Assembly (NCBI RefSeq): GCF_004331465.1
Contig: NZ_SJKB01000005.1
Span: forward strand, 372,001-436,000
Reading direction: 5' to 3'
Source: Kribbella pittospori
Lineage (GTDB): Bacteria; Actinomycetota; Actinomycetes; Propionibacteriales; Kribbellaceae
DNA: 64,000 nucleotides
Part shown: in pieces, positions 41,427-50,701 of the stretch
Layout: the number at the start of each line of letters is the position of its first letter
Numbering within the stretch: the stretch's first letter is position 1
The notes under the pieces: model-generated
The model's database searches: none
Seen by the model: only the letters and a program-made list of their open reading frames with translations
What the model was told of the DNA's origin: nothing
Made by a program: the position numbers and the translations under genes

Positions 41427-41469
41427 GTCAGCGCACCCCGGACCACGGGGTGCGTGCTGAAATGGGCGG

Positions 41470-42237
41470 ATGTCCCTCGACACCGGCCTGGGCCTGGCTG
41501 CGGTTGTCGTCCTGCCGCTGTTGATCGTGATCGGCGTGGCCGCGTCCCGGTACTCCGGAACCCGGCACGACAAGGGGATCGTCACCGCCGCCCTGCGCGC
41601 CGTCGTGCAGCTGGCCGCCGTCGGCGCGGTCGTCGGCGTCGCCCTGCAGCACACGCTCGGGGCGATCGCGTTCGTGCTGGTGATGTTCGTGGTGGCGACC
41701 TTCACCAGCACCCGGCGGCTCCATCAGACCGCCGTCATCCCGCAGCAGTGGATGTACTGCGGGACCGCGATCGGTCTCGGTGCGCTCGTCGTACTCCTGC
41801 TGCTGATCGCGCCGGGCGTCGTACCGCGCAATCCCGCGACGATCCTGCCGATGGGCGGGATCATCATCGGCGGCACGATGACCGCCACCACCCTGGCCGG
41901 ACGCCGGATGCTCAGCGAGTACGGGACGCGGTTCGGCGAGTTCGAGGCCGGGCTGTCGATCGGGCTGCTGCCGCCGGACGCGTTCAAGCTGGTGGTCGGC
42001 CCGGTTGCCGGCGACGCGCTGCTGCCCGCGCTCGACCAGACCCGGACCGTCGGGCTGGTGTCGCTGCCCGGGGCGTTCGTCGGGATGGTGCTCGGCGGCG
42101 CGTCGCCCACTCAGGCCGCGGCGTTGCAGCTCGTGGTCCTGCTCGGCCTGATCGCGTCCGAGTCGATCGCGATCCTAACCATCACCGAACTCCTCGCCCG
42201 CGCCCGGCTTCCGGACGGGCGTACGGTTTCCTCATGA
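41470..42237 (+). CDS. UPF0014/FetB-like ABC transporter permease
   Basis: 255-aa membrane protein with about seven helices, of the YbbM/FetB family (iron-export permease in E. coli). Recognised by GIGVAASRYSGTRHDKGIVTA-like N-terminus (positions about 15-38), STRRLHQTAVIPQQ, and LSIGLLPPDAFKLVVGPVAG. E. coli pairs it with an ATPase (FetA); none is adjacent here, so the partner is elsewhere or absent. A TGAAAT box six bases before the ATG suggests leaderless transcription. The stop overlaps the next start (ATGA). Confidence 0.85.
   Translation: MSLDTGLGLAAVVVLPLLIVIGVAASRYSGTRHDKGIVTAALRAVVQLAAVGAVVGVALQHTLGAIAFVLVMFVVATFTSTRRLHQTAVIPQQWMYCGTAIGLGALVVLLLLIAPGVVPRNPATILPMGGIIIGGTMTATTLAGRRMLSEYGTRFGEFEAGLSIGLLPPDAFKLVVGPVAGDALLPALDQTRTVGLVSLPGAFVGMVLGGASPTQAAALQLVVLLGLIASESIAILTITELLARARLPDGRTVSS
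42222..42233 (+). promoter_or_regulatory. Internal leaderless -10 for the DUF2630 gene
   Basis: TACGGT (42222-42227) plus six bases precede the ATG at 42234. It lies inside the end of the UPF0014 gene, so DUF2630 can be both coupled to that gene and started from its own promoter. Confidence 0.45.
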
Positions 42238-42482
42238 CCGATGACAAGAGCCTCTTCAGCCGGATCGACGAGTTGGTCGCCGAAGAGCACGAGCTCCGCA
42301 CCAAGCACGCCGGTGGGAAGATCGACGACGCCGACGAGCACGCCCGCCTGCGGGCCCTCGAGGTCGAGCTCGACCAGTGCTGGGACCTGCTCCGCCAGCG
42401 CCGCGCCAAGCGCGAGTTCGGCGAGAACCCCGACACCGCCGAGGCCCGCTCCGCCGACACCGTCGAGGGCTACCTGAACTGA
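42234..42482 (+). CDS. DUF2630 family protein
   Basis: 82-aa acidic/basic mixed small protein, all alpha by appearance. Starts MTDDKSLFSRIDELVAEEHE and contains LEVELDQCWDLLRQRRAKRE and VEGYLN at the end, the family signature. Function unknown; common in actinobacteria. The ATG overlaps the UPF0014 stop. It is followed by a terminator hairpin. Confidence 0.9.
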   Translation: MTDDKSLFSRIDELVAEEHELRTKHAGGKIDDADEHARLRALEVELDQCWDLLRQRRAKREFGENPDTAEARSADTVEGYLN

Positions 42483-42489
42483 GCACCGC

Positions 42490-42521
42490 GATGCCCTCCT
42501 GACTCCGGCCGGGAGGGCATC
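42490..42521. terminator. Bidirectional terminator after DUF2630
   Basis: GATGCCCTCC (42490-42499) pairs perfectly with GGAGGGCATC (42512-42521) over ten bases with a 12-base loop. It lies between the stop of DUF2630 and the stop of the convergent PPOX gene (42528), an obvious shared terminator. Confidence 0.75.
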
Positions 42522-42527
42522 AGCAAC

Positions 42528-42950
42528 TCAGAAACCGCGCAGTTTCTCCGGGGTGATGCGGAGCAGGACCGAGTAGTCCTGGTGGAAGCCGTCAGGCGTC
42601 ATCCCGAGGCCGGCGATGTCGTCGGCGTACTTCGCGTTGTAGGCGGCCAGGGCGTCGCCGGAGAGCGGCTGCTCGTCGATCACCGCCGTACCGGAGATGA
42701 CGCCGACATCTCCCCCGGTGTGGGTGGCGTTGAAGTTGAGCGCCACCTGCGGGCGGGCGGCGATGTTGCGCAGCTTGGCCGTGTTCGGCTGGCTGCTGAT
42801 CAGCAGCTCGCCGTCGTGCCAGAGGAACCAGACCGGGGTCGGCGCCGGCGTACCGGTCTTGCCGACCGTGGTCAGCCACACCACGGTTTCGTCGTCCAGC
42901 TGCCGCGCGATTCGCTTGCCGAAGTCGGTGGAAGTGTCGATCGAGAACAT
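42528..42950 (-). CDS. PPOX-class F420-dependent oxidoreductase
   Basis: 140-aa split-barrel flavin/F420-binding protein. MFSIDTSTDFGKRIARQL at the start, then VVWLTTVGKTGTPAPTPVWF and LWHDGELLISSQPNTAKLRN, the pattern of the TIGR03667 subgroup of pyridoxamine-oxidase-like proteins. It may reduce a substrate with F420H2 or bind flavin. The ATG at 42950 has GGGG five to nine bases upstream; an upstream reading to 42992 runs into the next gene. The CoA-binding protein gene lies 17 bp upstream in the same direction. Confidence 0.87.
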   Translation of the reverse strand: MFSIDTSTDFGKRIARQLDDETVVWLTTVGKTGTPAPTPVWFLWHDGELLISSQPNTAKLRNIAARPQVALNFNATHTGGDVGVISGTAVIDEQPLSGDALAAYNAKYADDIAGLGMTPDGFHQDYSVLLRITPEKLRGF

Positions 42951-42967
42951 CAAGCCCCTTGGGTTGG

Positions 42968-43369
42968 TCAGGACGGACCGAGGCGCCCCCACTCGATGGC
43001 CGGGCAGTGGTTCATCACCATCGTGAGTCCCGCGGCCGTCGTCCGGGCGTAGGCGTCATGGTCCACTACATCGAGCTGGAACCACACCGCCTTGGCGTTG
43101 ATTCCCACCGCCTGGTCCGCGATATCGCCGGCCAGCTCGGACCGGACGAACACGTCCACGCAGTCGACCGGGAACGGAATGTCGGCCAGCGTCGCGTATC
43201 CCTGCTCGCCGTGCACGGTCTCGGCCGCGGGGTGGACCGGCACGATCCGCTTGCCGTGCCCCTGCAGGAACCGCGCCACGCCGTACGCCGCCCGGCTCGT
43301 GTTGTTCGACAACCCCACCACGGCCCAGGTCTGGCAGTCGGCCAGGATCTTCCGGATATCACTGTCCAT
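42968..43369 (-). CDS. CoA-binding protein (YccU-like)
   Basis: 133-aa single-domain Rossmann CoA-binding protein: IRKILADCQTWAVVGLSNNT then GVARFLQGHGKRIVPVHPAA, with CVDVFVRSELAGDIADQAVG and AKAVWFQLDVVD. The family binds CoA in a fold like succinyl-CoA synthetase alpha; the role is not known. It is cotranscribed with the PPOX gene. Not an intact ligase: it has only the first domain. Confidence 0.88.
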   Translation of the reverse strand: MDSDIRKILADCQTWAVVGLSNNTSRAAYGVARFLQGHGKRIVPVHPAAETVHGEQGYATLADIPFPVDCVDVFVRSELAGDIADQAVGINAKAVWFQLDVVDHDAYARTTAAGLTMVMNHCPAIEWGRLGPS

Positions 43370-43390
43370 ACCTAGATCCTCTCGCGGCGC

Positions 43391-44044
43391 TCAACCGCGC
43401 AGATAGGTGAGTACGGCGGACACGCGCCGGTCCAGTCCCTCGTCGAGCTGCAGCTTCGCGAAGATGTTGCCGACGTGCTTGCGTACGGCGGCCTCGCTGA
43501 CGACCAACTGCTCCGCTATCGACGCGTTCACCCGGCCCTCGGCCATCAGCGCAAGCACCTCCAGCTCCCGCGGCGTCAGCGCCGACAGCGGCCCGTCGTT
43601 GCGGCGCCGGGCCAGCAGCTGACGCACCACCTCGGGATCTACCACCATGCCGCCGTCGGCGACCCGGTCGAGCGACTCGAGGAACTCCGCGACGTGCCCG
43701 ACCCGATCCTTCAGCAGGTAGCCGATCCCGCCGGTCGTTGTCTCGAGCAACGATGACAGGTACGCATCCGCAACGTACTGCGACAGCACGAGAATCCCGA
43801 TCGACGGCAGCTCGGCCCGGATCGCCGCGGCCGCCCGTAGCCCCTCGTCGCTGTGCCCCGGCGGCATCCGGACATCAGTGATCACCACGTCCGGCGGATC
43901 CTTGCGTACGACGGCCAGCAGCGTGTCCCCGTCCCCGACGGTGTCCCGTACTTCGTGCCCGGCGCGATCCAGGATGCTGGCGAGCCCTTCACGCAACAGC
44001 AGTGAGTCTTCGGCCAGCACGATGCTCAGTCGCCGAGTCGGCAC
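43391..44044 (-). CDS. LuxR/NarL-family response regulator
   Basis: 217 aa. Receiver domain with acidic pocket AEDS (about 11-14) and phospho-acceptor Asp57 in VVITDVRMPP, conserved Thr/Ser and Lys (LLKDRVG). C-terminal LuxR HTH: LTPRELEVLALMAEGRVNAS then EQLVVSEAAVRKHVGNIFAK. The GTG at 44044 is taken, with GGAG five bases upstream, giving a 19-bp overlap with the kinase gene; GTG at 44050 is an alternative. Acts downstream of the adjacent kinase and may control the ABC exporter transcribed divergently. Confidence 0.92.
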   Translation of the reverse strand: MPTRRLSIVLAEDSLLLREGLASILDRAGHEVRDTVGDGDTLLAVVRKDPPDVVITDVRMPPGHSDEGLRAAAAIRAELPSIGILVLSQYVADAYLSSLLETTTGGIGYLLKDRVGHVAEFLESLDRVADGGMVVDPEVVRQLLARRRNDGPLSALTPRELEVLALMAEGRVNASIAEQLVVSEAAVRKHVGNIFAKLQLDEGLDRRVSAVLTYLRG

Positions 44045-45315
44045 GGGCACTCCATCCTCAGTCGCGTCGGCCCACCGGATGGGCTGTCGATGACGAGTGT
44101 GCCTCCCAACGCGTCCAATCGGGTCACCAACCCCGTCAGTCCGGTCCCGGCGCCGGCTCGCGCGCCGCCGATCCCGTCGTCGGTGATCGTGATGACCAAC
44201 TGCTGCCGATCGATCCACCCGGCCACTTCGCAGTGCGTGGCCTGTGCGTGCTTGGCGACGTTCGCGAGCGCCTCACTGACCACGAAGTACGCCGCCGCCT
44301 CGATCGGCGACGGCAACCGCGACGGCAACGCCATCTGCACGGTCACCGGCAGCGGACTCCGGTCCGCCACCTCCCGTACGGCGGCCTCCAGCCCGTGGTC
44401 GACCAGCACGCGCGGGTGGATCCCGCGGACCGCCTCGCGCAGATCAGCCAGCGCCGCCTCCGCCTCGGCATGCGCCTTCACCACCAACCGCCGGCCCTCC
44501 CCCTCCGGCACATCCAGCTCCGCCAGTCCGAGCGTCATCGTGAGCCCGACCAACCGCTGCTGTACGCCGTCGTGCAGATGCCTCTCGATCCGGGCCCGCT
44601 CGGTCTCGAACGCGTCCACCAGATCCAGCCGCGACCGGCGCAACTCGGCCAGGTTCCGCCGCAGTTCGTCCTGCCGCGGGCCGAGCATCGCCTTCGCCAG
44701 CGACGCCTCCGCTCCCGCGACCACACCGACCAGATAGGAGCTGACGACGAAGAACGGCGGCCCGAACGCGACCAGGAAGACGAGCCCTTCCCGGGCCGAG
44801 TCCAGGATCCACGGTCCCATCCCCATCTCGTCGTAGGCAGCGATGACCGGCGCAGCCAGGGTGATCAGCAGGATGGTCGCGCTCAACCCTGCCACCGCCG
44901 TACTGAGCGGCCAGACGAGGACGCCGAGGACGAACCCGTAGCCGATGGACCGCAGCGAGGCCTGCTCGCGGCGGCGGAACTTCAGCTTCTCCCGTACCGA
45001 CAGCGACGCGGGCATGTCCGCGTGCGGAGTCTTGATGCCGTCGACCAGCACGAGTCGGGCACGCCACCGCTCGACCCGGCCGATCACGACGCCGATCAGC
45101 GGGAACGCCGTCAGCAGCAGGACTCCGATCACGATCGGGCTCAGGACGATGCTGAGGGCGGCCGCAACGATCAGGAAGGCGATGGTCAGCACACCGACCG
45201 GAACCGAGGTGAGCAGATAGGCGTAGCTGCGCCAGGGCCAGGACGACAGCAGGTAGCGCGGTGACGCGAGCGCTGCCCACGTCGCCAGCGGCCGAGCCGT
45301 CACGGATCTGTCCAC
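44026..45315 (-). CDS. Sensor histidine kinase (NarL/HisKA_3 type)
   Basis: 429 aa. N-terminal sensor part with hydrophobic segments at about 35-80 and 125-175 and an extended region about 180-215, then a HisKA_3 dimerisation box ERHLHDGVQQRLVG (His248 is the phospho-acceptor) and a HATPase domain (ALANVAKHAQATH, TDDGIGG, GTGLTGLVTRLDALGG). It phosphorylates the response regulator encoded immediately after it. Divergent from an ABC exporter operon; such pairs often sense cell-envelope antibiotics. Confidence 0.92.
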   Translation of the reverse strand: MDRSVTARPLATWAALASPRYLLSSWPWRSYAYLLTSVPVGVLTIAFLIVAAALSIVLSPIVIGVLLLTAFPLIGVVIGRVERWRARLVLVDGIKTPHADMPASLSVREKLKFRRREQASLRSIGYGFVLGVLVWPLSTAVAGLSATILLITLAAPVIAAYDEMGMGPWILDSAREGLVFLVAFGPPFFVVSSYLVGVVAGAEASLAKAMLGPRQDELRRNLAELRRSRLDLVDAFETERARIERHLHDGVQQRLVGLTMTLGLAELDVPEGEGRRLVVKAHAEAEAALADLREAVRGIHPRVLVDHGLEAAVREVADRSPLPVTVQMALPSRLPSPIEAAAYFVVSEALANVAKHAQATHCEVAGWIDRQQLVITITDDGIGGARAGAGTGLTGLVTRLDALGGTLVIDSPSGGPTRLRMECPCRLGD

Positions 45316-45424
45316 CCTGCCAACCCTAGGTCCGGGATGGCCCGCCGGACGGTAGCGTGCGCGCTACCTCAGGTCTCCTCCACAGGCCAGCGTGCAAATA
45401 CGGTGCCCCCGGTTGGCTGGAACC

Positions 45425-46192
45425 ATGACCGCTACCGCGCCGACGTACCCGAGCGTCGTACCTACTGAAGCTCCGGCCTTGCTGCTGGACGGGATCACCA
45501 AGACCTACCGGTCCAAAGCCGGGGCGGTCGACGCGCTGCGAGGCGTGACGTACCACTTCGCCCGCGGCTCCTTCACGGCCGTCATGGGCCCGTCTGGGTC
45601 AGGCAAGTCGACGCTGCTGCAGTGTGCGGCGGGCCTCGACCAGCCGACCGCAGGGACCGTCGTTCTGGGCGGGACCGAGCTGAACGGGCTCAACGAGATT
45701 GCGCTCACCAAGCTGCGGCGGGAGGAGATGGGGTTCGTCTTCCAGGCGTACAACCTGCTCCCCTCGCTGACCGTGTACGACAACGTGGCGCTGCCGCTGC
45801 GGTTGACCGGTCGCCGCCCGCGTCGGAGCGACGTACACCAAGTGCTCGAGCAGGTCGGGTTGGAGGGGAAGGCCAAGCGGCGGCCGGCTGAGTTGTCCGG
45901 CGGGCAGCAGCAGCGGGTCGCGATCGCACGGGCGCTGATCACCCGGCCATCGGTGTTCTTCGCCGACGAGCCGACCGGTGCGCTGGACAGCGGAACGAGC
46001 CGGCAGATCCTCGGACTGTTGCGGGAGGCAACCGACCGGGCTGGGCAGACCGTGGTGATCGTCACTCACGATCCGGTGGCCGCGGCGTACGCCGAACGGG
46101 TGCTGTTCCTGTCGGACGGGCTGATCGCGGGTCACCTCGACCGCGGTACGCCGGGCCAGATCGCCGCCGCGATGAGCGACCTGGAACGCTGA
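45425..46192 (+). CDS. ABC exporter ATP-binding protein
   Basis: 255-aa MacB/BceA-type ATPase. Walker A GPSGSGKST (about 58-66), Q-loop VFQAYNLLPSLTVYDNVALP, signature LSGGQQQRVAIARAL, Walker B VFFADEPTGALDSGTSRQ and VIVTHD. It heads an operon with the following FtsX-like permease (one-base overlap TGATG). With the divergent two-component system next door it fits an antibiotic-resistance/export module. Start ATG at 45425; 109 bp separate it from the kinase start. Confidence 0.93.
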   Translation: MTATAPTYPSVVPTEAPALLLDGITKTYRSKAGAVDALRGVTYHFARGSFTAVMGPSGSGKSTLLQCAAGLDQPTAGTVVLGGTELNGLNEIALTKLRREEMGFVFQAYNLLPSLTVYDNVALPLRLTGRRPRRSDVHQVLEQVGLEGKAKRRPAELSGGQQQRVAIARALITRPSVFFADEPTGALDSGTSRQILGLLREATDRAGQTVVIVTHDPVAAAYAERVLFLSDGLIAGHLDRGTPGQIAAAMSDLER

Positions 46193-48100
46193 TGTTCTAT
46201 CTCAGCCGCCAGACCGTCAGCCGTCACCGCTCCCTGTACGCCGGTTCGTTCGTGGCACTGGCCGTGGGAGTCTTCCTCCTCGGACTCGCTGCCACCGCGA
46301 CGGCCGCCACCATCGCCTACCGCGGTCCGCTCGCCGACAGCATCACCGTGACGACGCTGGGCGGCAACGACACCGCACCGACGCAGGTCCGGGTGCCGAC
46401 CTCCGCCGCGGACACCTCCGGATTGCAGGTCGTTCTCAGCATGGTCGGGACGATCAGCGGGTTCATCACGATCTTCGTCATCGCCAGCACGTTCGCCTTC
46501 GCGGTGGCGTCTCGGCGCCGCGAGATCGGTCTGCTCCGGCTCATCGGCGCGACCCCGAGGCAGGTACGGCGGATGATCCTCGGCGAAGCGTTCGCCGTCG
46601 CACTGGTGGCCGCCCTGACCGGTGCGGCTGGCGCAGTTGGCGACTCCCCTGCTGCTGCGGAAAGCGTCGTACACGGAACTGGCGCCGGTGAAGCTGGAGC
46701 CGGCCTCGCCGTGGGTGCCGCTGGCGATCGCAGTCGGCGCAGGGCTGCTCGTGGCGATGCTCGGCGCCAGGTCCGCGGCCCGGCGGGCTGGACGGGTCGG
46801 GCCGATCGACGCACTGCGCGAGGCCGCACTGGAGCCACCGCGGATCGGGCCGGTGCGGATCGTCTTCGGGCTGCTCTTCCTGGCCGGGTCGATCACGCTG
46901 CTGACGCTGATCAGGCCGTCGACCGGTGAGGGCGTTATGCCGCTGGCGATGTTTACGCCGATGCTGCTCGTGATCGCGCTGACGCTGCTGGCACCGCTGG
47001 TCGTGCCGTGGATCAGCCGGCTCTGGGCACTGCCGCTGACCGCTTGGACCCGGGTGTCCGGGAGTCTCGCGCGCAGCAACGTGGTCGCCGCGCCGAGGCG
47101 CAGCGCATCGCTGGCCGCGCCGATCCTGGCCATCTCGGCAGTCGCCGGGTCGATGGTGCTCAGCCTCAGCTTCGCCGCCGACAGCGCCGAGGTCACGATC
47201 CGCGATTCTCTTCGCGCACCGATAGTGGTGACTGGTTCGGCCAAGCTCGACGCCGGTGTGGGAACGGTGGACGCCGGGTTGCCGCTCCAGTTCGTCCGGA
47301 TCGACCAGGACTCCGCCGAACTCGAGGACGCAGAGGGGATCGACCCCGCGATCGCCACGCGAACCCGCAACCTCACCCCGCTGTCCGGTGACCTGATCAA
47401 GCTCACCGGGAACACTGTTGCCGTCAGCAAAGAAGTCTCCGGCTTCGAGCACTACGAGGTCGGCGACGAGGTGCCGGTGACGTTCCTGGACAAGACGGCG
47501 GTCAAGCTCCGGATCGTCGCGATCGTCCCGGACGCCTTCGGAGTCACCCCGTCGTTCCTGGTCCCGCTCGAGCTGGCCCGCAAGTACGCTCCGACCGCGG
47601 AGCCCCAGCGGAGCTTCGTGCTCCCCGCTCCCGGTGTCACGATTGATCACGCCGTACCGGCGGCTGAGTGGGAAGCGGAGCAGGCCGAGGGCGTGCGGAA
47701 GGGCAACCAGTTCGGGTTGATCATGCTGCTCGGGCCGGCCGCGCTCTACAGCGCCATCGCGATCGCCAACACGCTCCTGATGGGCAGTCTGCAGCGGCGG
47801 CACGAGTTCATCACCTCGCGGCTGCTCGGCGCCACGCCGGCACAGATCCGCCGGATGGTGCTGTGGGAGTCCTCCCTGGTGGGCGTGGTCGCGCTGAGCC
47901 TCGGTACGGCGATCACTGTCACCGTCGGGATTCTGATCCGGCACGCCATGACGTCGGGGATGACCGACGTACCGGTGACGGTGCCGTGGGGCGTGCTGCT
48001 GGGTATCGCCGGACTTTGTCTGACCCTGGCGGTAGGGTCCGCTCTGGCCCCGACGACGTACATCCTGCGCCGGTCGCAGCCGTCCGCAGCGGTGGAATAG
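46192..48100 (+). pseudogene. FtsX-like ABC exporter permease, frameshifted
   Basis: Frame A (46192 on) gives MFYLSRQTVSRHRSLYAGSF with helices and the FtsX coupling helix SRRREIGLLRLIGATPRQVR, up to VALVAALTGA. Frame B (from about 46622 to 48100) continues LAQLATPLLLRKASYT, then ALGARSAARRA-like positions, extracytoplasmic domain and the second repeat ending SSLVGVVALSLGTAI. The two frames overlap at about 46620-46650 and differ by +1, so one inserted base or a two-base deletion breaks the gene. No slippery heptamer is seen. It could be a real pseudogene, a sequencing error, or rarely a programmed shift. The ATPase partner is intact. Confidence 0.75.
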
Positions 48101-48121
48101 ACCGGTATCGGGCGGATCGAC

Positions 48122-48139
48122 CGACCCAACGGTGGGTCG
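48122..48139. terminator. Short hairpin after the permease gene
   Basis: CGACCCA (48122-48128), loop ACGG, TGGGTCG (48133-48139) make a perfect 7-bp stem 22 bases after the permease stop and 95 bases before parC. A modest terminator candidate; no T-run. Confidence 0.4.
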
Positions 48140-48233
48140 TGGCCGGGCAAACCGCCGTTCACCAGGGACAATGGGCACGGCGCCGGACCGTCGCGGCGCC
48201 GTACCGGTTCGATCGAGGAGCAGTAAAACCCGC

Positions 48234-50696
48234 ATGGCACGCCGTTCCAGCACCACCGCCGAGCCCGAGGACTTCGAGGAGCACATCCTCGACGTCGATG
48301 TCTCCGACGAGATGCGCGCGAGCTACCTGGAGTACGCCTACTCGGTGATCTACTCCCGGGCGCTGCCGGACGCGCGGGACGGGCTGAAACCGGTCCAGCG
48401 GCGGATCCTGTTCTCGATGGCGGAGAACAACATCCGCCCCGACCGCGGGCATGTGAAGAGCGCCCGCGTCGTCGGTGAGGTGATGGGTAAGTACCACCCG
48501 CACGGCGACGGCGCGATCTACGACGCGCTGGTCCGGACCGCGCAGCCGTGGTCGATGCGGGTCCCGCTGATCGACGGCCACGGGAACTTCGGCTCCCTCG
48601 ACGACGGCCCGGCCGCGATGCGGTACACCGAGTGCCGGATGGCGCCGCCGGCGATGGCGATGACGACCGGCCTGGACGAGGACGTCGTCGACTTCAAACC
48701 GAACTACGACGGCCAGGAGGAAGAGCCGTCGGTGCTGCCGGCCGCCTTCCCGAACCTGGTGGTCAACGGCGCCTCCGGCATCGCGGTCGGGATGGCGACC
48801 AACATGGCGCCGCACAACCTGGTCGAGGTGATCCAGGCCCTGCGGCACCTGATCAAGACCCCGGCCGCCGACCTCGACGACCTGATGCGGTTCATCCCCG
48901 GCCCGGACCTGCCGACCGGCGGCAAGATCGTCGGCCTGGAGGGCATCAAGGACGCGTACGCGACCGGTCGCGGCAGCTTCAAGATGCGCGCCACTGCCCG
49001 GGTCGAGAACGTCACCCCGCGGCGCAAGGGCATCGTGGTCACCGAACTGCCGTACTCGGTCGGCCCGGAGAAGGTGATCGAGAAGATCAAGACCCTCGTC
49101 CAGTCCAAGAAGCTGCAGGGCATCGCCGACGTCAAGGACCTGACCGACCGCACCCACGGCACCCAGTTGGTGATCGAGGTCAAGAACGGCTTCGTGCCCG
49201 AGGCGCTGCTGGAGCAGCTCTACAAGCTGACCCCGCTCGAGGACGCGTTCCACGTCAACAACGTCTGCCTGGTCGACGGCCAGCCGCGCACCCTCGGCCT
49301 GAAGACCCTGCTCGAGGTCTACCTCGACCACCGCTACGACGTGACCCGGCGGCGCAGCGAGTTCCGCCGGAAGAAGGCACAGGACCGGCTGCACATCGTC
49401 GACGGCCTGCTGATCGCGATCCTGGACATCGACGAGGTCATCCAGATCATCCGGACCAGCGACGACGCGGCCGCCGCCCGGACCCGGCTGATGGAGATCT
49501 ACGACCTCACCGAGGTGCAGACCAACTACATCCTGGACATGCCGCTGCGCCGGCTGACGAAGTTCTCCAAGATCGAGCTGGAGACCGAGAAGGGCGAGCT
49601 GGAGCGCGAGATCGAGCGGCTGACCGCGATCCTCGAGGACCAGGCACTGCTGAAGAAGACGGTCTCGGACGAGCTGGCCGAGGTCGCCAAGACGTACGGC
49701 ACACCGCGGCGGACCGTGCTGCTGGAGTCGTCGGGTGCGACCAAGACCGCGGCGGTGCCGCTCGAGGTCAGCGACGACCCGTGCTGGGTCCTGATGAGCT
49801 CGACCGGTCTGCTCGCGCGGACGAACGGCGTGGAGCCTTTCGGGACCGGCGACACCCGGGCGAAGCACGACGCGATCGTGTCCGCGGTGAAGAGCACGGC
49901 ACGCGGTCAGTACGGCCTGATCACCAGCGCCGGCCGGCTGATCCGGCTCGAGTCGCTGGACCTGCCCGCCGTACCGACGACCGCGAACGCGCCGAACCTG
50001 CAGGGTGGCGCGCCGGTGGCCGAGTTCGTGTCGCTGGAGCCGGGTGAGAAGGCGATGGCCCTGACCACGATGGATCCCGACTCGATCGGTGTCGCCCTGG
50101 GTACGACGGGCGGCGTGGTGAAGCGGGTCGTGCCGGACCACCTGAGCAACCGCGACTCGTGGGAGATCATCCGGCTGAACGACGGCGACGAGGTGATCGG
50201 CGCGGTCGAGCTGACCACCGGCGACGAGGAGCTGTGCTTCATCACGACCGACGCGCAACTCCTGCACTTCCCGGCGTCAGCAGTTCGGCCGCAGGGACGG
50301 ACGGCGGGTGGCATGGCTGGTGTCCGCTTGGCTGCCGGCGCGAAGGTGGTCTTCTTCGGTGCTGTGAACGCCGGCCGCGACGCGCAGGTCGTCACCATCG
50401 CCGGCTCGTCGTCGGCTTTGCCGGGGACAGAGGTCGGCGCGGTGAAGGTGACGCTGTTCAGCGAGTACCCGGGCAAGGGCCGTGGCACCGGTGGTGTGCG
50501 GTGCCAGCGACTGCTCAAGGGAGAGGATGGGCTGCTGCTCGGATTCGTCGGAGCGGCTCCGGTCCGGGCCAGTGCGAGCAGCGGTGCTCCGGTCGAGTTG
50601 CCCCCGATCGACCCGCGGCGTGACGGCTCCGGCGTACCCGTTGCTCAACCGATTGCTGCGTGTGCTCCAGACAGTGTCAGTTACATGGCAGGCTGA
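48234..50696 (+). CDS. parC: DNA topoisomerase IV subunit A
   Basis: 820-aa type IIA topoisomerase breakage-reunion subunit. LKPVQRRILFSM (winged-helix entry, about 42-53), the catalytic Tyr131 in AAMRYTECRM, coiled region and a C-terminal beta-pinwheel domain. The GyrA-box (QRRGGRG) is not seen, which fits ParC rather than GyrA, whose box enables negative supercoiling. With ParE it decatenates chromosomes. The partner is not in the window. Start ATG at 48234 has GAGGAG 13 bases before it (rather far); an upstream GTG reading is less likely. Confidence 0.92.
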   Translation: MARRSSTTAEPEDFEEHILDVDVSDEMRASYLEYAYSVIYSRALPDARDGLKPVQRRILFSMAENNIRPDRGHVKSARVVGEVMGKYHPHGDGAIYDALVRTAQPWSMRVPLIDGHGNFGSLDDGPAAMRYTECRMAPPAMAMTTGLDEDVVDFKPNYDGQEEEPSVLPAAFPNLVVNGASGIAVGMATNMAPHNLVEVIQALRHLIKTPAADLDDLMRFIPGPDLPTGGKIVGLEGIKDAYATGRGSFKMRATARVENVTPRRKGIVVTELPYSVGPEKVIEKIKTLVQSKKLQGIADVKDLTDRTHGTQLVIEVKNGFVPEALLEQLYKLTPLEDAFHVNNVCLVDGQPRTLGLKTLLEVYLDHRYDVTRRRSEFRRKKAQDRLHIVDGLLIAILDIDEVIQIIRTSDDAAAARTRLMEIYDLTEVQTNYILDMPLRRLTKFSKIELETEKGELEREIERLTAILEDQALLKKTVSDELAEVAKTYGTPRRTVLLESSGATKTAAVPLEVSDDPCWVLMSSTGLLARTNGVEPFGTGDTRAKHDAIVSAVKSTARGQYGLITSAGRLIRLESLDLPAVPTTANAPNLQGGAPVAEFVSLEPGEKAMALTTMDPDSIGVALGTTGGVVKRVVPDHLSNRDSWEIIRLNDGDEVIGAVELTTGDEELCFITTDAQLLHFPASAVRPQGRTAGGMAGVRLAAGAKVVFFGAVNAGRDAQVVTIAGSSSALPGTEVGAVKVTLFSEYPGKGRGTGGVRCQRLLKGEDGLLLGFVGAAPVRASASSGAPVELPPIDPRRDGSGVPVAQPIAACAPDSVSYMAG

Positions 50697-50701
50697 CCCT
50701 C

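Noticed and set aside
46192..48100. Programmed +1 ribosomal frameshift
   Set aside because: No slippery sequence or stimulatory structure near 46630; a plain mutation or sequence error is simpler.
48159..50267. 702-aa minus-strand open frame
   Set aside because: Antisense to parC; residues show only reversed codon bias.
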